Source: CAZTTG01 sp964615935
GTDB lineage: Bacteria > Planctomycetota > UBA1135 > GCA-002686595
Length of the DNA: 64,000 bases
Reading direction: 5' to 3'
Assembly (NCBI GenBank): GCA_964615935.1
Contig: CAZTTG010000006.1
Span: 44,244 to 108,243, forward strand
Part shown: positions 39,748 to 48,385 of the stretch, in pieces
Layout: each line of letters begins with the position of its first letter
How positions within the stretch are numbered: the stretch's first letter is position 1
Notes under the pieces: generated by a model
The model's input: only the letters and a program-made list of their open reading frames with translations
What the model was told of the DNA's origin: nothing
Databases searched by the model: none
Program-made: the position numbers and the translations under genes

Positions 39748-41175
39748 CTACCGCCGCCGCCAGGTGGTGCCGGCGGCCCCGTCCTCGAGCACCACGCCCT
39801 CGGCCAGGAGCTCGTCCCGGATGCGGTCGGCCTCGGCCCAGTCCCTCTCGTCGCGGGCCCGGTTGCGGGCCGCGATCAGGCCCTCGATGCGCTCGTCCCC
39901 GCCCTCCTGGAACTCGATGACCCCCAGGACGCGGTCGGCCTCGCGCATGAGCTCCAGGCCCCGCGCGGCGGCCTCCCGTCCCAGGCGCCCCTCCAGCACG
40001 GCCGGGCGCAGGCCGAAGAGCGCCGGCAGGGCGTTGGGCACGTCGAGGTCGTCGTCCATGGCCTCGACGAAGGCGGCGCGCGCGCTCGCGACCCGATCCA
40101 GGCCCGCCTCCGGCTCCGCGGCCGCCCCCTGGGGCTCGCCCGCCGCGCCGCTGGCGCGGGCCAGGCGCAGGGCGATCTCGTCCAGGTTCTCCAGGGCGCT
40201 GGCGGCGCCGCGCAGGCCCTCCCAGGTGAAGTTCAGCGGCCGGCCGTAGTGGCCCGAGAGCAGGAGGTAGCGCAGGGCGCGGATCGAGAAGCCCCGCTCC
40301 TCGACGTCGTCCAGGGTGAAGACGTTGCCCAGGCTCTTGGCCATCTTGCCGCCCTCCACCTGCAGGAACTTGGTGTGCAGCCAGTAGTGGGCGAAGGGCG
40401 CTCCGGTGAAGCTCTCCGACTGGGCGATCTCGCACTCGTGGTGCGGGAAGATGTTGTCCTCGCCGCCGGTGTGGATGTCGATCGAGTCGCCCAGGTGGCG
40501 GCGGGCCATGGCCGAGCACTCGATGTGCCAGCCGGGGAAGCCGTCGGGCCCGTACTCGCTCTCCCACTTCATGATGTGGTGCGGGTCGGCCTTCCACAGG
40601 GCGAAGTCGGCCGGGTGGCGCTTCTCGTCGTTGACCTCCAGGCGCGCGCCCGCCTCCAGGTCCTCGATGCGGTTGCCCGAGAGCTTCCCGTAGCCGTCGA
40701 AGCGGCCCACCTCGAAGTAGACGTTGCCCCCCGTCCGGTAGGCGAAGCCCTTCTCGATCAGGCCGCGCACGATCTCCAGCATCTCGGGGATGTGCTCGGT
40801 GGCCTTGGGGTAGAGGTGGGCCGGCTGGACCCCCAGACGCCGCATGTCGTCCCTGAAGGTCTCGGTGTTCTCCCGGCTGATCTGCCAGGGGTCCAGCCCC
40901 TCCCGCCGGGCGCGGGCCTCGATCTTGTCCTCCCCCTCGTCGGCGTCGTCCACCAGGTGCCCCACGTCGGTGATGTTCATCACCTGGCGCACCTCGTAGC
41001 CCGAGATCTCCAGCCAGCGGCGCAGCAGGTCGGCGAACAGGAAGGCGCGGAAGTTGCCGATGTGCTGGCGGTTGTAGACCGTCGGGCCGCAGTTGTACAT
41101 GCGAACCACGCGGGGCTCGATGGACTCGAATACCTGCTTCTCGCGGCCGAGGGTGTTGAACAGTCGCAGGCTCAT
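39748..41175 (-). CDS. cysS: cysteine-tRNA ligase
   Basis: CysRS charges tRNA-Cys in the cytoplasm. The 475-residue protein has the zinc-binding Cys in YNCGPTVYN, the HIGH-class motif HIGNFR (about residues 37-42), GWHIECSAM and the HHECE zinc ligands. It has [10 protein letters not shown] as the KMSKS loop (A in place of S) and the C-terminal DALR-like helical domain. It is full length. It is divergent from the kinase gene, with a perfect TATAAT on its strand at 41214-41219. Confidence 0.96.
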   Translation of the reverse strand: MSLRLFNTLGREKQVFESIEPRVVRMYNCGPTVYNRQHIGNFRAFLFADLLRRWLEISGYEVRQVMNITDVGHLVDDADEGEDKIEARARREGLDPWQISRENTETFRDDMRRLGVQPAHLYPKATEHIPEMLEIVRGLIEKGFAYRTGGNVYFEVGRFDGYGKLSGNRIEDLEAGARLEVNDEKRHPADFALWKADPHHIMKWESEYGPDGFPGWHIECSAMARRHLGDSIDIHTGGEDNIFPHHECEIAQSESFTGAPFAHYWLHTKFLQVEGGKMAKSLGNVFTLDDVEERGFSIRALRYLLLSGHYGRPLNFTWEGLRGAASALENLDEIALRLARASGAAGEPQGAAAEPEAGLDRVASARAAFVEAMDDDLDVPNALPALFGLRPAVLEGRLGREAAARGLELMREADRVLGVIEFQEGGDERIEGLIAARNRARDERDWAEADRIRDELLAEGVVLEDGAAGTTWRRR

Positions 41176-41213
41176 GGTGAATCCTCGGTGAACTCGCCCG
41201 TCCGGGCCGCGGG

Positions 41214-41219
41214 ATTATA
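41214..41219 (-). promoter_or_regulatory. cysS: candidate -10 box of the cysS promoter
   Basis: On the minus strand the sequence reads TATAAT, a perfect -10 hexamer in otherwise very GC-rich DNA, 38 bases upstream of the cysS ATG. The -35 position 17 bases away (ctgcgc) is a poor match. The same 120-bp spacer must also hold the promoter of the divergent kinase gene. Confidence 0.45.
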
Positions 41220-41295
41220 GGTGGCTCGGAGCGGACGCGCAGCACCCTCGATCGGGATGCTATCCTGCCCCTCGAGTCCCGCAGCGTTCCTCCCC

Positions 41296-44200
41296 ATGTC
41301 CACCCGACCCGACATCGAGCTGGCCGAAGAGCTGGGAGCCGGCTCCACCGGAGCCGTGGTGCGCGGCGTCCTGAGGCGGGCCTTCGGCGAGTGGCCGGCG
41401 GGGCAGGAGGTGGCGGTGAAGGTCCTCCACCCCGAGCTGGCGGAGGAGCGCGCGGCGGTGGAGGCCTTCCGCGAGGAGGCGAGGATCGGCGCTCGCGTCC
41501 GGCACCCGGGGCTGGCGCACGTGCTCCACTGGGGCCCGAGCGAGCGCGGCTTCGAGCTGGTGATGCCCTTCGTCCCGGGCCGCACCCTGGGCGAGATCCT
41601 GGAGCGCGAGGGCCCCCTGCCGGAGCCCCGCCTGCGCGCCGCCCTGGCCCAGGTCGCGGGCGGCCTGGCGGCGCTCCACGAGGCCGGATGGCTGCACGGA
41701 GACGTCAAGCCGGACAACATGCGCCTCGATGAGGGGGGCCGGGCGGTGCTGCTGGACCTGGGCTTCGCCCGGCCCGTGCGCCGCGTCGAAGGCGCCCAGC
41801 GCGGCAGCCTGGCCTGGCTGGCGCCCGAGCAGGCCCGCGGCGAGCCCGCTCGCCCCGCCAGCGACGTCTTCTCCCTGGGCATCGTCCTCTTCGAGCTGGC
41901 CACTGGAACGCACCCCTTCGCCGGCGCCGGAGCCGGGGGCCGCCCCCACCGCGCGGCCGGCTTCTCCAGCAGCCAGCCCCTGCGCCGCTCCCTGGAGGTG
42001 CCCGAGGCGGACCGACTGCTGGCCGCCCTGGCCGCGGGACGCTTCGTGCCCCCCTCGAGGCTCGTGCCCCAGCTCTCGCCCTTCCTCGATCACCTGGCGC
42101 AGGAGATGCTGATGCGCGACCCGCAGCGGCGGCCCTCCAGCGGGGCGGTCGCCGAGCGGCTGGAGCGCGGGGAGCGCAGCGAGTGGTGGCGCGCTCTGGT
42201 GGACTTCGACGTCGAGTCGCGGCGCGGCGGACCGAGCGAGCCCCACGCCTCGCACCTGACCCCCCTGGTGGGGCGCGAGCGGGAGATGAAGGAGCTCGCG
42301 CGCGCCCTGGCCGAGGCGATGGGCCCCGCCGGGGGTCCCGCCGGGGCCGTCTCCGCGCGGGGCGAGGTCGCGCCGCGGGGCCTGGTGGTCTGGCTCGAGG
42401 GACCCCGGGCGAGCGGGAAGTCGCGCCTGCTCAGCGACTTCGCCGCTCGCGCCCGCGCCCGCGACGAGCCGCCGCTGTACCTCTACGGCCGCTGCCCGGC
42501 GATCGACGAGATCCGCCCCTGCCACCCGATCCTGCGCCTCCTGCAGCGCTGGCTGCGGGTGCCCTTCGCCGCCGCCACCGGGGAGCGCCAGCGCGAGCTC
42601 CTCGAGCAGCTGGTTCCCCCGGCCGAGGCCGAGACCCTGATCCGGGCCGTGGACCCCGCCTTCGCCGGCGCGACCCCGGTCGCGGTTCCCTCGGCCCTGG
42701 CGGTATGGCTCCTGCGCCTGGGCGCGCGCCAGCCGCTCATCGTCTTCCTCGACGACCTCAACTACGCCGACGAGGGCAGCCTGAGCGTCCTGATCCGCGT
42801 GGCCGAGGGCATCGGCGGCACGCGCGCGCTGCTCGTGCTGGGCGTGCGGCAGGACGAGGAGGTGCGCCGGGCGCAGCAGCTCGACCGCGTGCGCGAGCTG
42901 TCGGGCCGCTGGCCCGGGACGCGCTCCCTGGGCCTGGGGCCCCTGGAGCCGGAGGCGGTCGAGGATCTGGCCGCGCTCATGTTCCACCCCTCGATGCCCC
43001 GCCAGCGGATCGGCCGCGTGCTGTGGTCGCGCAGCCGCGGCAGCCCCGGCCTGCTCTCGGAGATCCTGCGCACCCTGCGCGACCGCGGCCAGCTGCGCGC
43101 CCACGGCCCGGACGACGCGCGCCTGCACCTGCTGGTCCCGCCCGAGCGCCTGCCCCTGCCGGCCTCCCTGCACACCCTCATCGCCGATCGCTACCGCGCC
43201 CTGCCGCAGGAGGACCGCCGCTGGCTCGAGCGCCTGGCCGTGGCCGGCGGTCGCATCGCTCCGGGCTTCCTGACGCGCGCCTTTCCCCCGACCCCCCGGT
43301 CGGAGATCGAAGCGGTCCTGGGGCGACTGACGACCTCCGGCTGGCTCACCCCCGCCGGCCCGCGCTACCGCTTCGCGCGTCCGGCGCTGCGCGAGGCGGT
43401 CTACCGCTCGATCCGGCCCAGCCGGCGCGTGCGACTGCACGCGGCCGCGGCCCGGACCCTCTCCGCCGAGCCGGGGCGAGGTCTGGGGGCCGGCGACGCC
43501 TTCCAGCGCGCCTTCCACCTGCGCGCCGCGGGGGAGCACGAGGCCCTGCTGCGGATCCTGCGGCCCCTGATCTCCGCGCTCTTCCGCCGCGGCCAGCCCC
43601 AGCGCGTGCACACCCTGGCGGCCTGGGGGCTCGAGTCCATCGAGGCCCTGCCCGCGCGGCCGGGCCGCGATCGGCTGCGCATCGAGCTGCTGGAGGCCGC
43701 CGCTGACGCGGCCGACCGGCTGGGCTACCGCGAGGACCAGCGCCGCTGGCTGGATCGGCTGTCGGATCTCGAGCTCGACCCCGAGCGCGAGGGCGAGTCC
43801 CTGTGCCGCGTCTACCTGCTGCACGGCCGCCACGCGGTGAGCATCGGCCGCTACGGCCTGGGCCGGGGGATGCTGCGCAACGCCGTCGAGCTGGCGGAGT
43901 CGGCCGGGGTTCCCCTCGAGCTCCAGAGCGAGACCCTGCGACGGCTGGCGGCGGTGCAGGCCCACGTCGGGGAGCTGCGCGAGGCGGCATCCCTGGCGCG
44001 GCGGGCCCTCGAGTGCGCCGCCCACCATCCCCAGCGAGCGGTGTCCCGCCTGATGCTCGGCCAGATCGACCTGCTGGAGGCCCGGATCGAGCCCTGCCTG
44101 AGGCAGGTGGACCGCGCCCTCTCCCTCGTGCGCCGGGCCGCCGACTGGAGCCTGCCCGGCGTCCTCGCCGCGGGCCACATGCTGAGGGGCCGCGCCTTCC

Positions 44201-44880
44201 GGGTCGGGGGTAGGCCGCGGCGCGCCCTGGGCTCGATGCGCCGCGCCCTGCGCCTCGCCCGGAGGGCCGGCGAGCGTCGGCTGGAGCTGGAGGCGGGAGC
44301 GCGCCTGGGCGGCCTGATGCTCGACCTCGACCGCGCCGAGGAGGCCGAGTCGAGGCTGCGCGACGCCCTGCTGGTCGCGGCGGAGATCGAGGACCGCCGG
44401 GGCCGGGCCCTGGCCGGCCTGTGGCTGGGCATCCTCCTGTGGGAGCGGGGGGATCCCGAGGCCGCGCGCCTGCTCGGGCGCACCGCCGAGCTGGCGCGGG
44501 AGATCGGGCTCGATCGGGTGGAGGCGGTGACCCTGGCGATCCAGGCCCGCATCGCGCTGCTGGGGGGAGAGCTGCCGCGGGCCCTGCAGGCGATCGAGCG
44601 CGCCGCGCACCTGCTCGAGCTGCGCGGGGCCGAGCTGCCGGACCGCGTCGCGATCGCGGGGACCCGGGCCCTGGTCCTGGAGTCCGCGGGACGCTCCGGG
44701 GAAGCGGCCGAGCTGAGGGCCGGGCTGCGGAGGAGACTCAGGCGGGAGAACCAGCGCATCCGCGGCCTGATCCCACAGCAGCGGCACCGGCTGGCCGCGA
44801 CGCGGCTCCTGGAGAGCGTGCTCTCGGCCGAGGGCCTGGTCTATCCCCGGGTGCGGGGCTACGAGCGCCCGGGGGAGTGA
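41296..44880 (+). CDS. Ser/Thr protein kinase fused to an AAA-type ATPase and TPR region
   Basis: This 1194-residue signalling protein has an N-terminal Hanks-type kinase domain. The ATP-binding lysine is in VAVKVL, the catalytic loop reads HGDVKPDN (HGD rather than HRD), the magnesium loop is DLG rather than DFG, and APEQ follows. Residues about 335-700 form an AAA-type ATPase module with Walker A GPRASGKSRL and Walker B IVFLDDLNYADEGS. The rest is helical and TPR-like. This resembles multidomain sensor regulators such as PknK, but no DNA-binding domain is evident. ATG 41296 starts the kinase domain directly; upstream in-frame sequence looks non-coding. Confidence 0.85.
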   Translation: MSTRPDIELAEELGAGSTGAVVRGVLRRAFGEWPAGQEVAVKVLHPELAEERAAVEAFREEARIGARVRHPGLAHVLHWGPSERGFELVMPFVPGRTLGEILEREGPLPEPRLRAALAQVAGGLAALHEAGWLHGDVKPDNMRLDEGGRAVLLDLGFARPVRRVEGAQRGSLAWLAPEQARGEPARPASDVFSLGIVLFELATGTHPFAGAGAGGRPHRAAGFSSSQPLRRSLEVPEADRLLAALAAGRFVPPSRLVPQLSPFLDHLAQEMLMRDPQRRPSSGAVAERLERGERSEWWRALVDFDVESRRGGPSEPHASHLTPLVGREREMKELARALAEAMGPAGGPAGAVSARGEVAPRGLVVWLEGPRASGKSRLLSDFAARARARDEPPLYLYGRCPAIDEIRPCHPILRLLQRWLRVPFAAATGERQRELLEQLVPPAEAETLIRAVDPAFAGATPVAVPSALAVWLLRLGARQPLIVFLDDLNYADEGSLSVLIRVAEGIGGTRALLVLGVRQDEEVRRAQQLDRVRELSGRWPGTRSLGLGPLEPEAVEDLAALMFHPSMPRQRIGRVLWSRSRGSPGLLSEILRTLRDRGQLRAHGPDDARLHLLVPPERLPLPASLHTLIADRYRALPQEDRRWLERLAVAGGRIAPGFLTRAFPPTPRSEIEAVLGRLTTSGWLTPAGPRYRFARPALREAVYRSIRPSRRVRLHAAAARTLSAEPGRGLGAGDAFQRAFHLRAAGEHEALLRILRPLISALFRRGQPQRVHTLAAWGLESIEALPARPGRDRLRIELLEAAADAADRLGYREDQRRWLDRLSDLELDPEREGESLCRVYLLHGRHAVSIGRYGLGRGMLRNAVELAESAGVPLELQSETLRRLAAVQAHVGELREAASLARRALECAAHHPQRAVSRLMLGQIDLLEARIEPCLRQVDRALSLVRRAADWSLPGVLAAGHMLRGRAFRVGGRPRRALGSMRRALRLARRAGERRLELEAGARLGGLMLDLDRAEEAESRLRDALLVAAEIEDRRGRALAGLWLGILLWERGDPEAARLLGRTAELAREIGLDRVEAVTLAIQARIALLGGELPRALQAIERAAHLLELRGAELPDRVAIAGTRALVLESAGRSGEAAELRAGLRRRLRRENQRIRGLIPQQRHRLAATRLLESVLSAEGLVYPRVRGYERPGE

Positions 44881-44883
44881 GGT

Positions 44884-45813
44884 TCAGCGCGCCGAGGCCT
44901 CCCGGCCTCGGGGGCGCTCCTCCGGCAGCGTGCTCAGCCGGCCGAACAGCCGCTCGAGCACCCAGCCCATCGCATGGAAGACGCTGCGCAAGCCGTGGGC
45001 CCGGGCGATCGCGCGCCAGTCGGCCTTCCAGTTGCCCTCCCCCTGGTCGTAGCTCTTCAGGAAGCGCAGGCAGTCGGTCCGGCGGAGGAGCGAGGTCTTG
45101 CCCAGGCTGGCGCGCACGGTGTGGCGGTAGAGGCGCCGGAGGTTGGCGCGGCGCTCGCCCTTGCCCAGGACCTGGTTCCAGACGGACCCATCGAGGTCGA
45201 TGATCCAGAGCTCGGGCTCGTCGGCCCCCCCGAGGGTCCTCTGGCTCACCAGGACGTTGCGCGGGGTCAGGTCGCCGTGCAGCACACCGTGGCGATGGAG
45301 CTGGCGCACCATGATCCCCACCGCCGGGAGGATGCGGCCCAGGGCCCTCCTCTCCACCTCGCCCCGCCGCACCGCCTCGAGCACCCGCCCCAGGTCCAGC
45401 GAATCCTCCACGCGGCGGGTGATCAGGTCGAGGTGCCAGCCCCCGGCTCGGACCATGCGGGCGCGGGCGGCGGCCACCGGGGCCGTCCTCAGCCCTCCCC
45501 TCCGCAGGGCATGGGCCAGGATCAGCTCGCGAAAGGGACGCCCGGGGTCGAGGAAGCGCGAGCCCGTGATCCAGCGCAGGAGGCCGCCGTGGCTGTAGCG
45601 ACGCACCACGAAGCGCTCGTCGCCGACCGCCAGCTCCTTCAGGGGGCGCCGGCCGACCAGGTCGCTCTCGCGCAGGGAGCCGTCGTGCTCGGGGCCGAAG
45701 CCGGCCCGGTGCAGGGCCGGCGCGGCGTCGATGTCCAGCGCCAGGATTCCCCGGGGGCTCTCCTCCACGAAGTAGCCCGGCGGCAGCTCGCTCAGGATCG
45801 GCAGGCTGTGCAC
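44884..45813 (-). CDS. WaaP/InaA-type lipopolysaccharide kinase family protein
   Basis: This 309-residue protein has a small eukaryotic-like kinase fold. It shows a lysine/arginine-rich entry (ERFVVRRYSHGGLLRWITG), the catalytic loop LHGDLTPRNVLV (about residue 196), and IIDLDGSVW as the metal-binding loop. These are the hallmarks of Kdo/heptose kinases and the InaA group. The start GTG 45813 leads directly into conserved sequence; the open frame beyond it is antisense to the kptA-like gene. TACACT at 45820-45825 on this strand lies at leaderless spacing from the GTG. The true substrate is unknown. Confidence 0.8.
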   Translation of the reverse strand: MHSLPILSELPPGYFVEESPRGILALDIDAAPALHRAGFGPEHDGSLRESDLVGRRPLKELAVGDERFVVRRYSHGGLLRWITGSRFLDPGRPFRELILAHALRRGGLRTAPVAAARARMVRAGGWHLDLITRRVEDSLDLGRVLEAVRRGEVERRALGRILPAVGIMVRQLHRHGVLHGDLTPRNVLVSQRTLGGADEPELWIIDLDGSVWNQVLGKGERRANLRRLYRHTVRASLGKTSLLRRTDCLRFLKSYDQGEGNWKADWRAIARAHGLRSVFHAMGWVLERLFGRLSTLPEERPRGREASAR

Positions 45814-45845
45814 GGAGAGAGTGTACGCCGAGGTCGGCGCGGTTT

Positions 45846-45875
45846 CTCCGCCTCGAAGGGCCCGATTCGGCGGAG
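45846..45875 (-). terminator. hairpin after the kptA-like gene
   Basis: A perfect seven-base inverted repeat (ctccgcc and ggcggag, 16 bases apart) starts two bases beyond the stop of the kptA-like gene, within the 64-bp spacer to the WaaP-type kinase gene. No T tract follows on the minus strand, so a terminator role is uncertain. Confidence 0.3.
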
Positions 45876-45877
45876 TC

Positions 45878-47464
45878 TCAGTCCTCGAACACGCCCAGGC
45901 CGAAGGCCGGACCCGGATCCGGCTCGGGCTCGGCGGCGGGCTGAGGCTGGGGCTTCTCGGCCGGCTTCTCGGCCGGTCTCTCGACGCGCTCCTCGGCGGG
46001 GCCCGGCTCGTCCCGGCGCTCGCCCTCGCCGCGGCGGCCGCGTCCCCGTCCACCCCCGCGGCGCCCGCGGCGGGATTCCGAGCTCCGGTCCTCGCGCGCT
46101 TCCTCCCGCGGAGCCTCTTGCTGGACTTCCCGCGGAGCCTCGGGCTGGACTTCTCGCGGAGCCTCGGGCTGGACTTCCCGCGGAGCCTCGGGCTGGACTT
46201 CTCGCGGAGCCTCGGGCTGGGCCTTCTCCTCCTCGAACACGCCGGAGGCGAAGGGGGTCGCCGCGACGGGCGCCGGCTCTCGGGCCTCGGACGCGCGCCC
46301 GCTGGAGCGCTGCGGGCGCTCCTCGCGGGGGCGATCGGATCCCCGCCCCCGGTCCCGGTCGCGGCCCCGGCCGCGATCGGCGCCCTCATCGCGCGGGCCC
46401 CGGGGGCCGCGGCCCCGCTCCCCGCGGCTGCGCTCCCCGCGGCCGCGCTCTCCGGCGCCGCGCTCTCCTCGGCCGCGCTCTCCGCGGCCGCGCTCTCCGC
46501 GGCCGCGCTCTCCGCGGCTGCGCTCCCCGCGGCCGCGCTCTCCGGCGCCGCGCTCTCCGGCGCCGCGCTCGTCGCGTCCCCGTTCGTCGCGTCCCCGTTC
46601 GTCGCGTCCCCGTTCGTCGCGTCCCCGTTCGTCGCGGGCACGGTCGTCACGGGGTCGGTCGTCACGGGGTCGGTCGTCGCGGGCCCGGTCGTCACGTCCC
46701 CGCTCGTCACGTCCCCGCTCGTCGCGGGCCCGGTCGTCACGGGGTTGGTCGTCACGGGGTCGGTCGTCGCGGCTGCGCTCGCCGCGGCCGCCTCGACCCC
46801 TCCGGGGCCGATCCTCGCGGCCGCCGCCGCCGTCCTCGCGTCGCCCCTCCCGCGGGCGACGCTCGCGCCCACGGCCCCGACCATCGGACGAACGCCGAGG
46901 GGCGTAGCCGTCCTCGCAGCGCTCGTGGACCTCGAGGTACTGGGTGGGGATCTCCTCGGCCAGGTAGAGCGAGGCGCGATCGTAGAAGTTGACCCCCTCC
47001 TCCCAGGCGTCGAGCGCGAAGACCGTGATCACCACGTACTCCCGACCGATGCGTCGCCCGCTCTCCTTGGAGTCGTCCACGGTGAGAGCCAGGTGCAGGA
47101 AGCGACGGCGTCCCCCGCGCAGGCCGTAGCGCAGGGCGCGCTCGGCATCCCGCCGCGCCACCGCCACGTAGAGGAACTCCGGCGGCTGGGAGGGCTCGCC
47201 CGGCTTGACGTCGATCGAGTGCCCGTAGAGGGCGCGGACCTTGTCGGTGCGGATCTCGTAGCGGGGCCGGTCCCCGGATCCGATCGCCTCGCGGACGTCC
47301 TCGCCGTCCACCTCCTCGCCGAGCCGCTCCTGGAGCGCGCGAACGACCTCCTCGAGCTCGGCGTACCCAAAGTCGTCCAGCTCCAGCTCGAACTTCTCCG
47401 GCTGGTGCCGGAGCATGTAGGCCAGGGAGCGGGTGATCCGTTCTGTCAGGGCGGGGTTTGCCAT
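45878..47464 (-). CDS. RNA 2'-phosphotransferase (KptA/Tpt1) family protein with long low-complexity tail
   Basis: The first 195 residues follow the KptA/Tpt1 fold: SLAYMLRHQPE with the Arg-His pair (residues 19-20), the winged-helix part, ALYGHSIDV, GLRGGRRRFLHLAL, and SGRRIGREYVVITV. The family enzyme removes a 2'-phosphate from RNA using NAD+. The usual YHGT motif is replaced by LYVAV, so the NAD pocket is altered and activity is uncertain. The remaining 330 residues consist of RDERG/RDDRA/RGERG repeats, then QPEAPREV repeats, and an acidic end. Such tails suggest RNA or RNP association. Confidence 0.72.
   Translation of the reverse strand: MANPALTERITRSLAYMLRHQPEKFELELDDFGYAELEEVVRALQERLGEEVDGEDVREAIGSGDRPRYEIRTDKVRALYGHSIDVKPGEPSQPPEFLYVAVARRDAERALRYGLRGGRRRFLHLALTVDDSKESGRRIGREYVVITVFALDAWEEGVNFYDRASLYLAEEIPTQYLEVHERCEDGYAPRRSSDGRGRGRERRPREGRREDGGGGREDRPRRGRGGRGERSRDDRPRDDQPRDDRARDERGRDERGRDDRARDDRPRDDRPRDDRARDERGRDERGRDERGRDERGRDERGAGERGAGERGRGERSRGERGRGERGRGERGRGERGAGERGRGERSRGERGRGPRGPRDEGADRGRGRDRDRGRGSDRPREERPQRSSGRASEAREPAPVAATPFASGVFEEEKAQPEAPREVQPEAPREVQPEAPREVQPEAPREVQQEAPREEAREDRSSESRRGRRGGGRGRGRRGEGERRDEPGPAEERVERPAEKPAEKPQPQPAAEPEPDPGPAFGLGVFED
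46108..46227 (-). repeat. five 24-bp tandem repeats encoding QPEAPREV
   Basis: Five consecutive 24-base units, nearly identical, encode the octapeptide QPEAPREV near the end of the kptA-like protein. The unit length keeps the frame. The third and fifth units differ by one or two bases. Slippage would change protein length without disrupting the frame. Confidence 0.85.
46395..46790 (-). repeat. degenerate 15-bp repeats encoding RDERG/RDDRA/RGERG
   Basis: About 400 bases consist of variants of a five-codon unit, most uniform at 46572-46640 where cgttcgtcgcgtccc recurs exactly. The protein products are runs of Arg with Asp, Glu and Gly. This is a coding repeat tract with a constant unit and no spacer, so it is not a CRISPR array. 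Confidence 0.8.
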
Positions 47465-47596
47465 GGATTACGCAGTCCGCAGGGGGGTCGGGCCGCGCGC
47501 TGTTCGGGCGCGGGAGTTCATCCTGGTGTCGCGATCCCCAAAAGGGGGGGGGATTCTACCAAGCGGAGACCGGGCTTCCACGGGCAGGCGCTCGAC
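47465..47596. other. spacer between the membrane-protein gene and the kptA-like gene
   Basis: This 132-bp spacer is upstream of the kptA-like gene and downstream of the membrane-protein gene, both on the minus strand. It contains a hairpin-like run of C, four A and G (about 47537-47552) that may end transcription of the membrane-protein gene. No ORF of note is seen. Confidence 0.3.
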
Positions 47597-48379
47597 CTAG
47601 CGGAGGCCCGCGGAAGCGTCCACCCAGGCCGCCCAGGGCTCGGCCAGGGTGACCTCGAGGACGATCCCCAGCGCGATCGCCGCTGCGCCCAGGCCCAGGG
47701 CCCCCCGGCGCCAGGGCCCGAGGGCCCGGAACGGCCGCAGCGGGAGGGGCTCGGCCAGGGCCAGACCGACCGCCAGGGTCCCCGAGACCTCCAGGAGGAG
47801 GAAGGGGGAGAGCCCCAGCGCGCAGGCCGAGAGCGGGGAGACGCCGGCCCCCGCCGCTCGCGCGCTCACCCAGCCGGCGCCGGCGCCGGCGGCCCCCACG
47901 GCGAGGGCGAAGAGCAGCAGGAAGGCCAGGCCGCGGGCCGGGCGCGCGAGAAGCAGAGGCAGGACCCAGACCCCGGCCCGCGCGGCCGCGGCGTCGGCGC
48001 CCGGCCCGCCGAACCAGGCGACGACCCCCCGCTCGACGAAGAGCGAGGACAGCGGCAGGCTCGCCCCGATGCCGTCCGCGCCGCCCTCGAGGGCGCTCCC
48101 CAGGATGGCGCCGAGGATGCCCACGGCCCAGCCCAGGCCAAGGAGGGCGGAGAAGCGCGGATTCCCCCCCCCGCAGTGGAGGTTATGGACCGGGAGGAAG
48201 GCCAGGAAGGCCCCCAGGGCGGCGGCGCCCGGCACGCCCACCAGCAGGCCGACCCAGCTCCCGCCGAAGCCGGCCAGGAGGCTCAGCGGCCAGGCGAGCT
48301 CCACGCGGGCCCAGAACGGGCCGTCCGGGGCGGGGGAGGCCGATCCGGGGGGGACGGGCTCGGGGTCGCGCGGCTCCAT
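47597..48379 (-). CDS. multipass membrane protein of unknown function
   Basis: The 260-residue protein has a short Pro-rich N-terminus and six or seven hydrophobic segments rich in Gly, Ala and Leu. No family was recognised with confidence. The last third (SPFLLLEVSGTLAVGLAL followed by an Arg-containing loop and a final span) faintly resembles SpoIIM/YIP-like proteins, but this is not firm. It lies six bases downstream of the symporter gene on the same strand and may be cotranscribed with it. Confidence 0.6.
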   Translation of the reverse strand: MEPRDPEPVPPGSASPAPDGPFWARVELAWPLSLLAGFGGSWVGLLVGVPGAAALGAFLAFLPVHNLHCGGGNPRFSALLGLGWAVGILGAILGSALEGGADGIGASLPLSSLFVERGVVAWFGGPGADAAAARAGVWVLPLLLARPARGLAFLLLFALAVGAAGAGAGWVSARAAGAGVSPLSACALGLSPFLLLEVSGTLAVGLALAEPLPLRPFRALGPWRRGALGLGAAAIALGIVLEVTLAEPWAAWVDASAGLR

Positions 48380-48385
48380 CCCGGT

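Noticed and set aside
46395..46790. CRISPR-like repeat array
   Set aside because: Units are contiguous 15-bp coding repeats without spacers, lie inside an open frame and have no cas genes nearby.
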